DNA of 64,000 nt, taken from contig JAVTVJ010001249.1 in NCBI GenBank assembly GCA_034509425.1, forward strand, positions 434,001 through 498,000, in the 5' to 3' direction. Source of the DNA: Eopsaltria australis (taxonomy: Eukaryota > Chordata > Aves > Passeriformes > Petroicidae). Positions 15,701 to 27,900 of the stretch are shown piece after piece. Made by a program: the position numbers and the translations under genes. The notes beneath the pieces are model-generated. The model ran no database searches, had not been told where the DNA came from, and saw nothing but the letters and a program-made list of their open reading frames with translations. How positions within the stretch are numbered: position 1 is the stretch's first letter; each line of letters opens with the position of its first letter.

Positions 15701-18700
15701 AGAACAGAAGTCTGGTGATACTGTGCACTTTATTTTGCCACTATACCATCTGTGCTTCACTTTAAATGCTGAAGCTTTGTAAAAATTACAAACTAATAAA
15801 ACAGAAAGCTTATATGGAGAAAAGCAAGCATCTGCACATAATGAACAGAAAAATTCATATAAATAGACCCACAAAAGTCCATTTTGTCAGCAACAGAGAT
15901 ACAAGGTGGTGACAAACAAATTTCTAAATGCAAGGTTAATTATAAAACCATAACTCCATTAATTTAATTTTGAAAGTGTTTGGGAAGCTTAGAATCAACA
16001 GAGTACCCACCCAGCAGAGGAGACATAGCTTCCAACCATGTGCTTCATGGCTATTGTGAAATGATTCAGAAAACCAAAGTGCAGAATTGTCAACCACCAC
16101 CTCTCCCAAGTCAAAGTTTTCAGTTAGCCCACTACTCAAAAATGCTGCCAAAAAGCAAAGGCATGTTCTACACATCTTTGGTTTTCTGTTACGTGCAACT
16201 AACTGGACACTGAAAAGTCGTAACTGAAAATGCCTTTTCCCTTCATGCATGTAATTATGACACAGCTTTCAGGGGTCATCTATTTTATAATACAGGAGAC
16301 ACTGAATGCCTGTAAGTACTACTGCATAACCACATGACAATTTTGCATTTTGTTAGATAAATTCATCAATGTAACATTTGTTTCATTGTGTAATCACAAA
16401 TGTATCTTTTTAATAGAAGGAACAACACAACTGTTACTGACAAATAAAAAGAAATGGCCTTCTCAGACAAGAGTATAAAGGGTATAAATAAGAGATCAGC
16501 ATTTTGGGGGTTAAACTACTAAGGAAGAAAACACAGCAGAAGCAGCAGGATATCTTAACTTGCACTGATGCTATCTGTATAATATTGTTTACAATAAACA
16601 GCCAACACAACCACTTATATCAAGACATCTGTTGTCCCATTCTGCAATCAAATTCTAGATAAAAAGCCTCCAGAGGTTGTATCCAATTCCATTAAGAAAA
16701 AGCTATGCACAGTAAGTCTGTAAATTATTCTGCTTACAGTTCTGAGATGAAAACATAATCTTGAAAGCATAGTGAAAACATTTCTTTTTAACAGCCCTTG
16801 TAATTAAAAAAAAACTAGAGAAACAACTGCAGGCAATTTTCATGTATTTATTCATAGATCTTATGAACTCTAGGTGCTATGTCACAAGTAACTCCTCTTA
16901 TAGTGTGTGGCAAAATACCAGGTTATGGAGACCACTTCTCCAACAGAAGTACAATCCTGTTTTATCCTATTGTATGCTTAGATCTAAAGCACACATTGAC
17001 TTCAACTCTTATACAGCAACAGCTAGAGACTGAAGAGCACACATGAGAGAGCTGTGACAGCTGCCTGAATACCAATTTACTCAGCATTTAAAATGAATAC
17101 CAACTATTTGACAATCTAGGATTCTGACATGCATGCTTTCCCAAAAGCTTATTTTAGTTCATTTAGGTGTTCTGACTCAAATATCAGATCACTAGAAGAA
17201 AAAGAAATGAAAACACAGGTTTAAAAAACAAGAGTAAATGTAACTCATAAGCTGGGAAGCATACAGGTAATCAAGAAATACTCCTCTGAATGAGCAGATG
17301 GGACAAGTTGCTCTTGGCTTCAAAGGGCTCACAAAACTGGTTTTGACTGACAGAGTCATAGCAGATAGTCCCAACAACCTACAGGAGTTTTCATTAAATA
17401 TTCAAGGCCAGTACTTATTCCTGTCATTGTCACAAGTTTGTTAATACTAAAGAAAGGAAACGCTGAACCATATTTATACCTACAACTACGTCAGCAGACT
17501 ATTCTTGCTGCACACAACTCACTTGTCAAGAGCTAGGCAGGGAACTCCACTCGTCTATACCACCTTCTTCCTTAGCTGCATACCTCGTCCCTTAATACCT
17601 AGAGCCCTCAAGGTGAATTTCTAGAATTCAGATATAACTAAACCAATTTAAAATTAAAGACACAACTGTTAAAGGAGTAACACTTTCAAAGGGCCAACTA
17701 CAATGTTCCTTTAATCCTTTCATCAACTAAATAAACAGGCTTCTATTTGTTCACTAAGCTTAACAGCACTGTAAAAAGACATCACTAGTCCACCATAAGG
17801 TCCATTAAAATAGAGGTGCAAGCAGGAAAGATCATGACACACAGACTGCACAGCTGGCTTGTGAAACATCTTCAGTTCCCAAGTCAATCTATTAAACAGC
17901 AATTATCTCATTATAGCACTTCAGAAAGGTTCTATCATTCACTGATGTTTCTCATTTCAAGCATCCAAGTACTTAACATTACTCAAATGAAAACGGTTGA
18001 CAAGCTTTTCCATGCTATCAATGAAAATAGTTATGCTGGCTCTTAAGTGCCAAAGAATTATCTACAGTACATAGAACTAAAACCTCTGATTTAAGGAAAA
18101 TGCTTGGAGCAGAGGTCTCCACAGTGGGGTGTATTTAATAGAATCCAATGGGGAGCAAAAAAGGGTTTTTTGTATCATTAAAAAATAAAGTAAAAAATTT
18201 GAAATGTGTTAATTTTGGTGCCGCCTCATTCTTTTTTGTTTTGTTTCTTGTAAAACTCTGGAACAGGCATTCAAGAGATGTGGTTGATGCCCAGAGTCTA
18301 CTAGCGTATATGAACACTTGAAAAATGTTCTTATTAACATGATTTAACTTTTGGTCACCCAGAATTGGTCAGACAATTTGACTAGGTGACCGATGTAGGT
18401 CCCTTCTAAACAGATGCAATAAAATTAGAGAAGAACAGAACAGATTACGTTGTGTATGCTAGTACACTAGCACACACATATAATTAATAAATAAATGTCA
18501 ACATATCTGGGGGCTGTGCTCAACAACCTTTCATCAATACTGGTGCATGATCAAAATAATTCACCTCAGTGGTCCTCTCTATCCACAATCCAATCTCTCC
18601 TAGCATGTAAAATAGTCAAGAACTTCTTGGTTCAAAAACACCAGCACAATTCCATCTGTTTTTTTCCAACACCAGCTACCCAGTTTTGAGTCTTAATACC

Positions 18701-20935
18701 TATATTGACTCCAAAACAGGAAACAATCCACACTTTGGGATAAACTTTGCTTATTTCCACTAGTTCTTAGCACACATGAGGTGAAAAGAAGCTTTGAATA
18801 CTACCATGTCATCTTAAAAGTATACGTATGAATGTAAACTCACACACCTGGAAGCATTTCAAAAGAGCCCCATTTCTGAAAATTTCAAAACAGGATTTTC
18901 CCAGTCTCATCACCTCATTCTTAAATGAAACCTTTGATATATAGCTAAGATAGTAACAAGTCTTAACCAGAACACCAGCCTGAAGGTTTTTCTGTGACAA
19001 GAAATCAAGTTAGTGCAACCTGACTAGAATTTATCCTTGTTACAAAGAATATACTTCTGACAAATGAAAACATTTTATGCAGTAATTTTATTTTATCAAG
19101 CTCAAAGATATGATTTTAAGCTTCACCTTCAAAAACAAACAAGAAACTGAAAAAAAGAAAAGCCTGGGGGAAAAAAAACCAACATATCACATTCACAACC
19201 CCAGCTATACAAATAAAAATAATGCAAGGTCTTTAAAAATTACCTTGACCAAAACCCTTATTCTTACAGGTTTTTGATAACAGCCAGTTGGCCACAGAGG
19301 CCACGAGACTGTAACATGTTTTTCAGTTTAAGATCAGTGGTCAGGCCTGGCAAGGTCAGCACCTTCCTCAAAAGCACCCATTACAAATTGAATCAAAATC
19401 TACTTTAAAAATATTAATAACCTGTGAGTTTAGTCAGCTCTTCTGCACTAAGTGAATTCTTTTAGTGCTCTGTCTGTAGCCAGTCATATAATGTTTAACA
19501 TTTCAAAACAAGTCCAAGCATGCAAGCTAATGAACCGCGTCCTTGAGAGCAGATCATAAAGTAAACTACATTCTAGACAACGGGGCACATCTTGTGAAGC
19601 ATTTCATGAGCCTGTTGTTTTCTACGTCTTTTCACAGAAAAGATCAGTTCTGCTGTGTTGACAGACAACGACTACAGGTTCGACAAATGCCAAAAGCTAA
19701 AAAAGTGTACACTTCATATACACTGTGTGCCACAAACCTAAGAAAACAGACACCACATGATGTTGTTCACACAGCAAAGTTACTGGGCTGATTATGTGCT
19801 AGCTGGATACCTGTCTAGGTTCAAAAAAGAGCATCAGCACCCCAGCCAGAAACTAACAAACAGCCTTAATGAGCACAATAAAACATAACGTGATGAAATC
19901 ACAGCATAACTTAATACCAGATTTTAAGGCTATGACTGTCATTTGACATCTTTCAGTATCAGCTTTCTAAAACTGGATTGTTGGTTTTCCCTGATAATCT
20001 GAGATGAACTCTATAAACCACCTGGATCTGGAGATATTTATAGACAGATTTAGGGTCTATTCTAGGCAGTATTTAAAAGGATCCAACCAATATTTAGAGT
20101 CGGTATCACAGTTTTCATTGACTGCGTCAAATCAAACCGATAAACAGCATTTTTGTTATTGCACTAATACAACGTGAATTAAAAGCAAGGCATTTAATGT
20201 CAATTATTCACACAGTTTCAAACTAGATATAACTAGAGCAGCAGCACCTTCCATGCAATAGCCATGACCAGTCTTCTGTTAGAGCCACAAAACTTTCAAA
20301 CTTTCCATAAAAAGAAAAGTTCATGAACTTCTACATTGTTACATTCTGGGTAGTGACAGCATTTGTTCTGTGTTTTACAAAGAGTGTTTAATATATCCTA
20401 TATTCATATGTTCCTTTATGTAAAACACAGAAAATAAAAAGGCGAACGACATGAAGCATATATGCAAAAAAAAACCCCACACTGCCACAAATACTCCTTA
20501 CGTTAAGTACAAGCAGAATGTATAGTTTGAAAAAAAAAGTTTCTTGGAAGTTTCATTTCTTAGGAAAACTCGGTGTTAACTGCAAGCAGATTGATGTGGC
20601 GTATTTATTTAACACTATATTGCTATCACTAAATATCGTGGATAACTGCTCAGATTCACAAATTCTGGAATATCCCGTAAAGTTATGGTCAAATTTTACA
20701 ACCATTTCTGAAAGAAGAAAAAAAATTAGCAGACGACAGGTCTTTTCAGCTGGAAGAGCAGGGTCCGAGTGCTTATAAAACGAGGGATACTCACTCTGCA
20801 GTACCAGATGCTTAGCTGAGACGGGAACAAAACTGCGAAGAAAGCTCTCTGGGGATCCGTCTGGATGTGAAGCGGTTGCTCCAGGGACTCCAGAGGACAC
20901 AAGAGCCTCTTGGGCCAGCCACTGAGGAAATACAT
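1..20935 (-). CDS. RIC1: RIC1 5' part (exons 1-3; gene continues left of window)
   Basis: RIC1 (KIAA1432/CIP150) with RGP1 forms the guanine-nucleotide exchange complex for RAB6 at the Golgi, needed for retrograde traffic and collagen secretion; its N-terminus is a WD40-type beta-propeller. Three exons on the minus strand give 108 complete codons plus two bases of a split lysine codon: 20795-20935, 10897-11004 and 6770-6846. The joined protein begins [16 protein letters not shown] and continues through [11 protein letters not shown] and [12 protein letters not shown], which I recognise as the conserved RIC1 N-terminus. Exon phases are 0, 0, then 2, with GT-AG borders throughout. The next exon, expected to continue GSPQMK-like, was not found in 1-6769, so intron 3 exceeds 6.7 kb. 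The chosen ATG is the first in-frame ATG matching the family start and has a purine at -3. Identity is secure; only the 5' end of the protein is present. Confidence 0.96.
6770..6846 (-). CDS. RIC1: RIC1 coding exon 3
   Basis: A 77-bp exon encoding [20 protein letters not shown] followed by EPIYP and two bases of a lysine codon. The acceptor is CTTTCAG and the donor GTAAGT (6769-6764). It enters in phase 0 and leaves in phase 2. It continues the first propeller blade of RIC1. Confidence 0.96.
6847..10896 (-). other. RIC1: RIC1 intron 2
   Basis: A 4.05-kb intron with GT-AG ends. It contains a poly(A)/A-rich tract near 8949-8978 and a short AT dinucleotide run near 9440. No coding or recognised mobile element was found. 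Confidence 0.85.
10897..11004 (-). CDS. RIC1: RIC1 coding exon 2
   Basis: A 108-bp, phase 0-0 exon encoding 36 residues, [11 protein letters not shown]...[14 protein letters not shown]. The acceptor is a pyrimidine-rich tract ending CCTCCAG and the donor is GTAAGT (10896-10891). The sequence matches the start of the RIC1 beta-propeller ([12 protein letters not shown] is highly conserved). Introns of 9.8 kb and 4.0 kb flank it. Confidence 0.96.
13383..13408. repeat. Palindrome with 12-bp arms
   Basis: GAATATTTCTGT and ACAGAAATATTC are separated by AA. This is a perfect inverted repeat within RIC1 intron 1, with no associated element recognised. Confidence 0.9.
18252..18408 (+). mobile_element. 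Diverged CR1 3' fragment
   Basis: The 5' part resembles the CR1 phrase CTGGAACAGGC...GTGGTTGATGCCC. The 3' part resembles TTGGACTAGGTGACC...AGGTCCCTTC. The middle and the terminal octamers are eroded, so this is an old copy inside RIC1 intron 1. Confidence 0.6.
20795..20935 (-). CDS. RIC1: RIC1 coding exon 1
   Basis: This exon codes 47 residues from the ATG (20935-20933) to ...IWYCR, then donor GTGAGT at 20794-20789. The context GCC-ATG has G at -3. The reading frame stays open upstream of the ATG, but only through non-ATG codons, so no longer N-terminus is proposed. It sits directly at the edge of the CpG island, as expected for a first exon. Residues [10 protein letters not shown] and [10 protein letters not shown] are family signatures. 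Confidence 0.96.
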
Positions 20936-21369
20936 GGCTGAAGATTTCCAGAGGAGCTGGCGCTCAGCCTGCTCTAGCCTAGGCGGGGGGACAGCGGGGG
21001 CATCAGCGGAAGGAGCGATACAGCGTCCGCGGCCGACCACGCATAATCACCGGCACACCGACGGGAGCCCCGGCTCAGCACCACCGGAGACGGGGGGCTG
21101 AGGCCTCCCCGGCGCTGAGGCCGCCGCCGCCGGTGCGGGGACGAGGGAGCGCCGCAGCCGCCGGGGGCGGAGGCGGATGCGGGCTGGGCAAGGGCCGGGC
21201 GGCAGCGGGAGGCGGCGGCGAGGGGGACGCGGCCGGGCGGTCACTGCTCCGAGCGGGCGCCGGGGCGCTGCGGCGGCGGCAGCGGCGGCTCCGCCCTCCC
21301 GCGGGTGTTTCGCCCGCCCGCGCTCCGGGTCGGTGTCGTCGCTGTCGCCGAGGCCCCCGCCGCCATCTC

Positions 21370-21540
21370 CTCCCCCTTCCGCTTCCGCTCCGCTTCCTCC
21401 TCCTTCTCCTTCAGCTCCTCCTCTTTCTTCGGATCCTCCCCCTCCGTCTTCCCTTCCTCTTGCTTTTCTTCTTCCTCTTCTTTCTGCTCCTCCTTCTTCT
21501 CCTTCTCCTCCTCCCCCTCCCCTCGCTCCGGTGTCCGAGG
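21370..21540. repeat. Polypyrimidine/polypurine tract in the CpG island
   Basis: About 170 bp in which the plus strand is nearly all C and T (CTC, CTT, CTTCC units) with only a few purine interruptions. The minus strand, sense for RIC1, is G/A rich. This explains the long low-complexity ORFs in several frames here, which encode runs of Ser/Pro/Leu or Gly/Glu/Arg and are not genes. Confidence 0.85.
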
Positions 21541-21583
21541 CCCGAGGGGCGGTGGTGCGGGGCCGGGCCCGAGCGAGGGGAAG

Positions 21584-21591
21584 TGACGTCA
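21584..21591. promoter_or_regulatory. CRE palindrome TGACGTCA
   Basis: An exact 8-bp cAMP-response element consensus, the CREB/ATF binding site, lies in the CpG island about 650 bp upstream of the RIC1 ATG. The match is seen directly; occupancy is inference. Confidence 0.55.
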
Positions 21592-21704
21592 TAGAGCAGC
21601 GCGTCACCGGTCCGGGCGGAAAAGGCGCGTCTGGCGTCGGGCCCGGGGGAGAGAGCGGGGGCGGCAGGGAAAGGGAAGGAAGCGGGGCCGGGGGATTAGG
21701 AGGA

Positions 21705-21960
21705 GTGGATTCAAACTGAGAGTGGGTTTGGAGTAGATCTGAGCAGGAAGTTCTCTGTTGTGAGGGTGATGAGGGCCTGGCAGAGGTTGCTCCGAGAAGC
21801 TGTGGATGCCCCGTCCCTGGAAGTGTTCAGGGCCAGTGTGGATGGGACTCTGAGCAGCCTGGTCTAGTGGAAGGCGCCCCTGCCCCATGGCAGGGGGGCT
21901 TGGAATTAGATGACCTTTGAAGTTCCTTCTGACCGAGGCCATTCTATGGTTCTATGATGA
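21705..21960 (+). mobile_element. CR1 LINE 3' end
   Basis: About 255 bp closely follows the avian CR1 3' region: a GTGAGGGTGATGAGGG block, then AGAAGCTGTGGATGCCCC, CTGGAAGTGTTCAGGGCCAG, AGCAGCCTGGTCTAGTGG and CATGGCAGGGGGG. It ends with the tandem octamer-type terminus ATTCTATGGTTCTATGATG. It is 5'-truncated, as usual for CR1, lies on the plus strand and abuts the CpG island without a gap. Confidence 0.93.
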
Positions 21961-24900
21961 AATTCGTGTGAGAAAGCCGTGTTGGTCCCCGGTGTGACCA
22001 TTGCCACTGAGGCTGTTCGGGGGACAAGGTGAGCGCAGGCCACGGCTGCCCACACAGTGGGTGTACTGCATCTTGGGTTTGGCATCAGGCTTCTCACAGG
22101 TGCTAGCACAAAACGTTTCTCCCAACTGACGGGTTGGATCAAGAATCCACACTGGGTTATTTTTACCCAAGATCTGCTTGTTAATCTTGTTTCCATCATC
22201 GCCCAAATGCTTTTATTCACACACTCTGGAGAGAGCAGGAACACGTGGTGTGAAGGATGAAAAGTAGAAACTGAAGCTGTAGCTTTAGTAAATGAGGCTT
22301 TTTAATCTTTTTCTGTAACTGGAAAATAAAACTAAATAGAAGAGAACTAAAGGTAAGATCACTGTGCCATTGTAAGAGCAGTGCTTCTGTTAGAAAGAAA
22401 TAGCTGTTGGTAGAAATAATTAAAAGAGTTTTATGAACCAGTGCCCTTGCTCTGCCTGTTAGAGGAGTTTGTCTGGACTGAGCAGTCTGGAAACAGGTCT
22501 CACTGCATACAAATCACCTAGTGCTCTTCAAAGAACGTAGGTTATCCACACACCCAAGGCCTTCTCTCACCGAGCAGCTTTCTGGCTTTGTTACCAAAGG
22601 AATTTTTGCTACCATATGGATACCAGCTGAAATATTTTCATCTGAACACAAGCACAAAAAGAGAAGTGAGTGAAAAGGACACATATATTAGAGTCCTAAC
22701 AAAACCATAATATAACTTGGAAAAAAATAGTAATAAGGGAACAAAATATCCAGATATTTCATACCTTGGGCTTTTAACTGGGCGAGTTGGAAATGCCTTA
22801 AAATCAAATTCCCCACTCTCAAATATATGCCAACCAGTGCTTTATGCTACAAACACCCTCCTTGCTTTAGTCTTTTCTCTGAATCCTTTTTAATCCACGT
22901 TTTTGACTGCTAGCCTTCTAAATCAGGAAATGGAAGTTATGTTAGGAGTGTGGCATATCTCATTTCACTGACTCTCCTATTCCTCAGATTATGAAATAAA
23001 TGGTACAAAATACACACTGGGGAATAGTTACAGCTACAGAATCGTCCTCCTTCTGGATTAATTGCATTTAGCCAAGTTCATTTTACTTGAAAGTAAGGAG
23101 AAATTTATCAAAGAAATTCCATGGAACAGTTAGTAAGAGACCTGCATGTTTTTCATACTTGTTTGTAGCTTCCTTGGTTAATGCTGCAGCATCCTAATGT
23201 GTTTGTGTAAGAAGCAAAGGTACTTCCAGATCATGCTGTTCATGCTTGTGGATCAATGCGAGGTTGTATGCTGAGACCATTATTAATGAAGGAAACAGCT
23301 TATGCTTTTAATAGCAGCTACATTGTAGGATTTTGTGGTAACTGTACTTTGTGCAAAAAGTAAAGACCGAAGCCTTTGCTATTTTTGGATTGCTGCTGTT
23401 CTTTTCTCTGTGGAGTGGCACGAGGCACATACTTGAAATTAGAAGTAATGATGGTGGCAGTGTGTTAAAAATGTGACTGTCGAAATCCTCACATCAATAA
23501 TACAAACATCATCCAAAGTATGTGATGGTTTGGCACATTTTTGTAGGCTGAATCAAGAACAAATCTAAATGCCTAGAACTGTAAATCAGTAGTGATAGAC
23601 TTTTTCTAATAATAGATTGTTTGACTAGAAAAGCATTTCTGAATGTTGTGGTATGGGAATGTAACTCATAATACTCTAGGGCGCAAAAGTTGTGTGGAAA
23701 TTAAATGCGTGCAGTGGACCAAGCTCAGAGAGTTTCTTGAACAGCTCTGGCAGTGGCTACCAAGGCACAGTTACAAGAGATAGGGGCAACACTGTGATAA
23801 CAAAGCTCAACAGAATTGTGAAAGCCCTTTATACACAGAGGCCCACTTGTCAGTTGTCATCAGGTTCACCAAGATGAAAATAAGTCTTGATTGCAGCTGC
23901 CTATTCAGTGACAGTCATGTCGTTTTGGAAACTGCACTCTTGAGATTGTTGTGTCCTGGAAAGGAAGAGCACATGCAGAGCTGTGGGAATATCCAAGGAT
24001 GTTGAAATGTCATAAACCTAGGTACATAAGTTTGGGTGTCAGCAGGCTAGTGAAAGGAAGGAGGAGACTCTGCTGGTGGTAAAGCAGGTCTGGAACAAAA
24101 ATGTTGCCTCTGTTAAGATTCATGGTGATGTACAGCTGTTGCCTTGAGCTGTCCTTTAGATTGTGCAGCTAGCTCTCACCTAATGTTGTGTCTGCAGCTC
24201 CTGCATGAGCAGTGTCAGAAGGTCAGTTCCTGCATGTTAAATTTAAAAAAACAAATACCCCTTGCCCTACTATTGTCACTACCAGCAATATAGCTCAAAG
24301 AAGAAAACTCACAGAAAGACTGCTAGTGAGGCATGGTTAGTCAGTGTCATAAAGTTTTTGCCATGGTGCTTACACGTGCAGGCATTGTGTCATATAAAAC
24401 ACAGAAGGTGTGTGACAGTGAACAAGCATCTGTGTTATGTACATAAAAATGTCTTTGTTAAGTCATCTTCACTTTGTGAAACTGGTTGTGGAACAAACGA
24501 GTCTTTTACCTTGCAGCTTTCTGCTCATGAGGTGTGAAGATTGGCATAGATTAGCCTGTTATTACACTGCCCATGCTGTTAGTCATCTACTGATGCACCG
24601 AAATGGACATTGACATTGAGAACTGTTCCAGATAAATAGGATGAGGTAGGACTAATAGTGAAATCATTTTCCCACAGGCCATCCACAGAGGTGTTCTCAG
24701 AGGCTGAATTGTAATGGTTGTTACCGTCCTTAAAGATTAAATCTGAAGAATTATCAAAACAATATCAGAAATTTTAAAAAACCACAAACACTCCAAAACC
24801 AACCCAGTGAAAGGGAAGTGTTTTCTTCAATGACCACAAAAAATCTTGCATATTTTAAAAGTAAAAGGAAGAAAACCAAACAAACAGGGGATTAGATGCT

Positions 24901-27900
24901 AAGGCTCGTCAGTTGCAATTAGTAAAGAGAAGATTTACTCTATTTCAGACAATTTCTGAATTCAGCTGAGAGAGCTGGAAGAAGTATTCTTGTGAAGAGA
25001 CTGTTAGAAAGAAGGGGAAGAACAGTATTCTATTGTTACTACTCAATGCAGCAATTTGTGCTTAGGTACAGTAGATGGCGTGAAGTACTGACACTAAAAC
25101 AATAATTCTGGAACAGAGTACAGTACAGTTCTTACTCTAATGTTTAGATTTACTTTCTGACAATTTTTAAAAATTACACCCAGCTACATTTAAATACAGT
25201 AAAAAGCTGATTTTGAGCAAAGAAAGTGAAAGTAATAAAATTAATTACATACATTCTACCTGATTTTTCTAGCAATCAGTCACAAATGGTCACAAATTTA
25301 TTTAGCAATATTATTTACCATTTGATAATTTGTAAGTTAATGCAATTAGTCATGATTGGTTTCAGATCATTCTCTGATTATGTGCAATATACCACCATCC
25401 ATTTTACAGTGTATTTTGCACACATCACATGGTACTATTTCATTTTCTGACTGAACAATTTATGTGACCAGCAGTATAAACCTGTGGTGTTAGAACCCAG
25501 TTTCCTGAGTTCTTCAACGATGTGTTGCAATAATCTTTTGTTTTGGGCCTTTTTTTTCCAGTGGATAAACCAAACAACTGATGAAATTTTATTCTAAATT
25601 TCTTAAATACATATATTTTTGCAAAGTGGCTTTCACCAAGCATTCAAGAACCCAAAGCTAAACTTTGCAAGTGAGTTTACTAGTGAATTTTAGAGTGGAT
25701 AAAGTTGTGGTTATGATTTAGTTAGGTTAGAAATCAAATAAATTTGGGCCCAAAATACTTTCTTTCGTTTAGTTATTTCTGAGAAAACAGAAAGGGAAAT
25801 CATGGCAGAGCTCCTTCCATGCTTTAACAGCCATCCAGAATATATAAAGCCAGATAAAAATGGAGAAAAATATTTCAAAGTTTTGGAATGCCAAAGCCAT
25901 TGTCCATGAGATTTAGCGTAGCTAGCACAACATTTGCAGAAAATCTGAGTTCTTCAGGTTATACAGCCCTGAGGACTTCCATTTGGTTTTTATAACTGCT
26001 GTAAGTTCAGTGGAAGGTATTTAAAAAAAATCCTCTACATCAGTGAAAATATCCTTGTAGAAATACAGTCTGTTCTTTCAGGCTTCATTATCTGGGTTTC
26101 AGTGACTGATGAATATGCTCTTAGTTTCATGAATAGCTTACCACTGAAGTATTTGCTTTGTGCACACGGTTACTTTGCCAAAAGCCATTGTGGTTTCTAA
26201 ATATGTCTAGAGAACTACGTTCCTTTGATATTTGATACTAGGAAGCCAAAACATCCAGAATCACAGATCGTTTTTGAGATCTCAGCTTTAGAAAATAATT
26301 AAATTCTTTTATATTCTGGAACACACAGTGCTGCCTCCTATGCAAAGCACCAACACAGTAAACTGTGGATTGTTTAATTGCCTTGGGTCACCTCTGCTCA
26401 ATAAAGAGTCTGTATGTAAACTATATATGGCCTTCCAAGAGGAAAAAGGGATTGTAGAAGGAGCTAACTGACTCTGGAATGCATTTTCTTACATGGTTTT
26501 CCGTATAAACCAATGCTGGCTGGAAAGACATTTTCTATTCACTGTAAACAAATTGACCAAAGAACCATGCAAGTCGCCCTGTATGGAAAGAAGGTAATGA
26601 AACTTTTTTTGGGTTGATAACTGCATGTTTTTACCATGTAACACCACCTACGTGAAGTAAGGGCTACACAGTTTTGTTAGAGTATATGAGATGGATATGG
26701 GAGTAGCAGACAAAAGAGTTGGAGAGATAGGAGCTCTTGCATATGGAAGCATTGGTAGGTAGATGGCCTAGACTTGGCATATATTATACATTCCAATTAC
26801 TGGTTTTACTAGGTGTTTCTGGAATTTTGTGAACATCTGCTTTATTGTAAAATCTGAAATTTGAAGGAAGTGCACTTGAATTATATTGCTATACATAATA
26901 TAGCCGTACATGTTATCCATAACATGTCATATAGTGTTACCTGTAACAGATCAAGCCTTATCTCTGCTGATGAATTTGAATGTTTTTGGTCTGAAGGTGA
27001 ACAGTAAAGGACAACAGATGCTGGAGGTAGGAGTCTGATCTGGCAGTCTGTTGAACATCATCTGCAGTATGGAACACAGTCTATATCCAAGAAGCAGGAC
27101 CCTGACTTTTGGGTGACAGGATGTAAAACACGTCCACAAGTATCTTCTTGAGCAGATACAAGGAACAAGTAAAAGGAAGAAAGAAAACACTAGGATTTTC
27201 TTCTATAATCATAGTGGATCTTAAACCTTATATTGTCTTCTATGTCTCTTCATTGTAGGAGTTATTTGGACTGAGAATGCATATTAAATAGCCTCTAACA
27301 GTATGTTAAGATGCAGACAGTGTTTAGCAGTGCCCTCTGCAGGCTTTTCTGTGATGAGTAGAGAGAGCTGTAGTAGCTCCACTCTGTCTTGATTATGTGT
27401 TTATAGTGGTTGAGCTGGTTCTTTTTAAATACTTTCCCAGGAGAGCATCATGTGAACTTTGGAATTTTATTCCCAAGCTGCTTGGAAACATACACAGAGT
27501 GCTGTAAGTGATTCACGAAATGGCACACAAATTACATGTTTGTTTCAAGAGCCTGCTTTCTTATCAGTTTTTGTGTTACAACCATACAGCATCCTGAGCA
27601 ACAGGAATTCCAGCTCCCCTCTCTCCTTCCCCTGGAAGTTTATTTCTGTCTGTACTGACCTGGCTGTGTCTGAAAGAAAAAGGCGATCAATTCAGCTTTT
27701 AGCTCTTTGTGAACAGTGATTACACTGAAAAAAATCAACTTTTTTGTAAGAGCCTTGTGTCACTTTCAGCCAAGTTGATAGTAAAACAGAACTGCCCAAA
27801 CATTCCTAAAATACAACTGCAAGTACTATGGAAATTGTCAGTGTTGAAGAAGGCATCATATTTTGAGCTGTTTCCTATAGAAGTCCAATGTAAAAGAAAT

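Larger units (their letters stand above)
11005..20794 (-). other. RIC1: RIC1 intron 1
   Basis: A 9.8-kb AT-rich first intron. It includes a 26-bp palindromic sequence (13383-13408), an A/C-rich tract (about 13450-13530), a TTAG microrepeat (about 13545-13562), a duplicated 18-19-mer (about 14909-14947) and a diverged CR1 3' end (about 18252-18408). ORFs over 60 codons inside it show no family resemblance. Confidence 0.85.
20940..21705. promoter_or_regulatory. CpG-island promoter of RIC1
   Basis: GC- and CpG-dense sequence begins around the RIC1 start codon and extends about 760 bp upstream, in strong contrast to the AT-rich flanks. It contains GC boxes (GGGGCGG-type), a full palindromic CRE (21584-21591), a YY1-like GCCGCCATCT site (about 21359-21370) and a long polypyrimidine tract. 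The exact transcription start cannot be read from sequence. CpG islands of this kind are often bidirectional, but no rightward gene was identified. Confidence 0.9.

Noticed and set aside
15936..16250. 104-codon minus ORF with an overlapping plus ORF in RIC1 intron 1
   Set aside because: There is no recognisable domain or splice context. Overlap on both strands in an intron is most likely chance.
16645..16700. Possible CR1 3' end (CCTCCAGAGGTTGTATCCAA)
   Set aside because: The resemblance is too short, with no terminal octamers and no upstream CR1 sequence.
20726..21040. N-terminally extended RIC1 frame (35 extra residues)
   Set aside because: The extension begins at a GTG codon, not ATG, and is not part of the known RIC1 N-terminus. 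The family start at 20935 is preferred.
21047..21719. Several 90-186-codon ORFs on both strands in the CpG island
   Set aside because: They encode only low-complexity Ser/Pro/Leu or Gly/Glu/Arg runs that follow from the polypyrimidine tract and high GC. There is no domain, and starts are often non-ATG.
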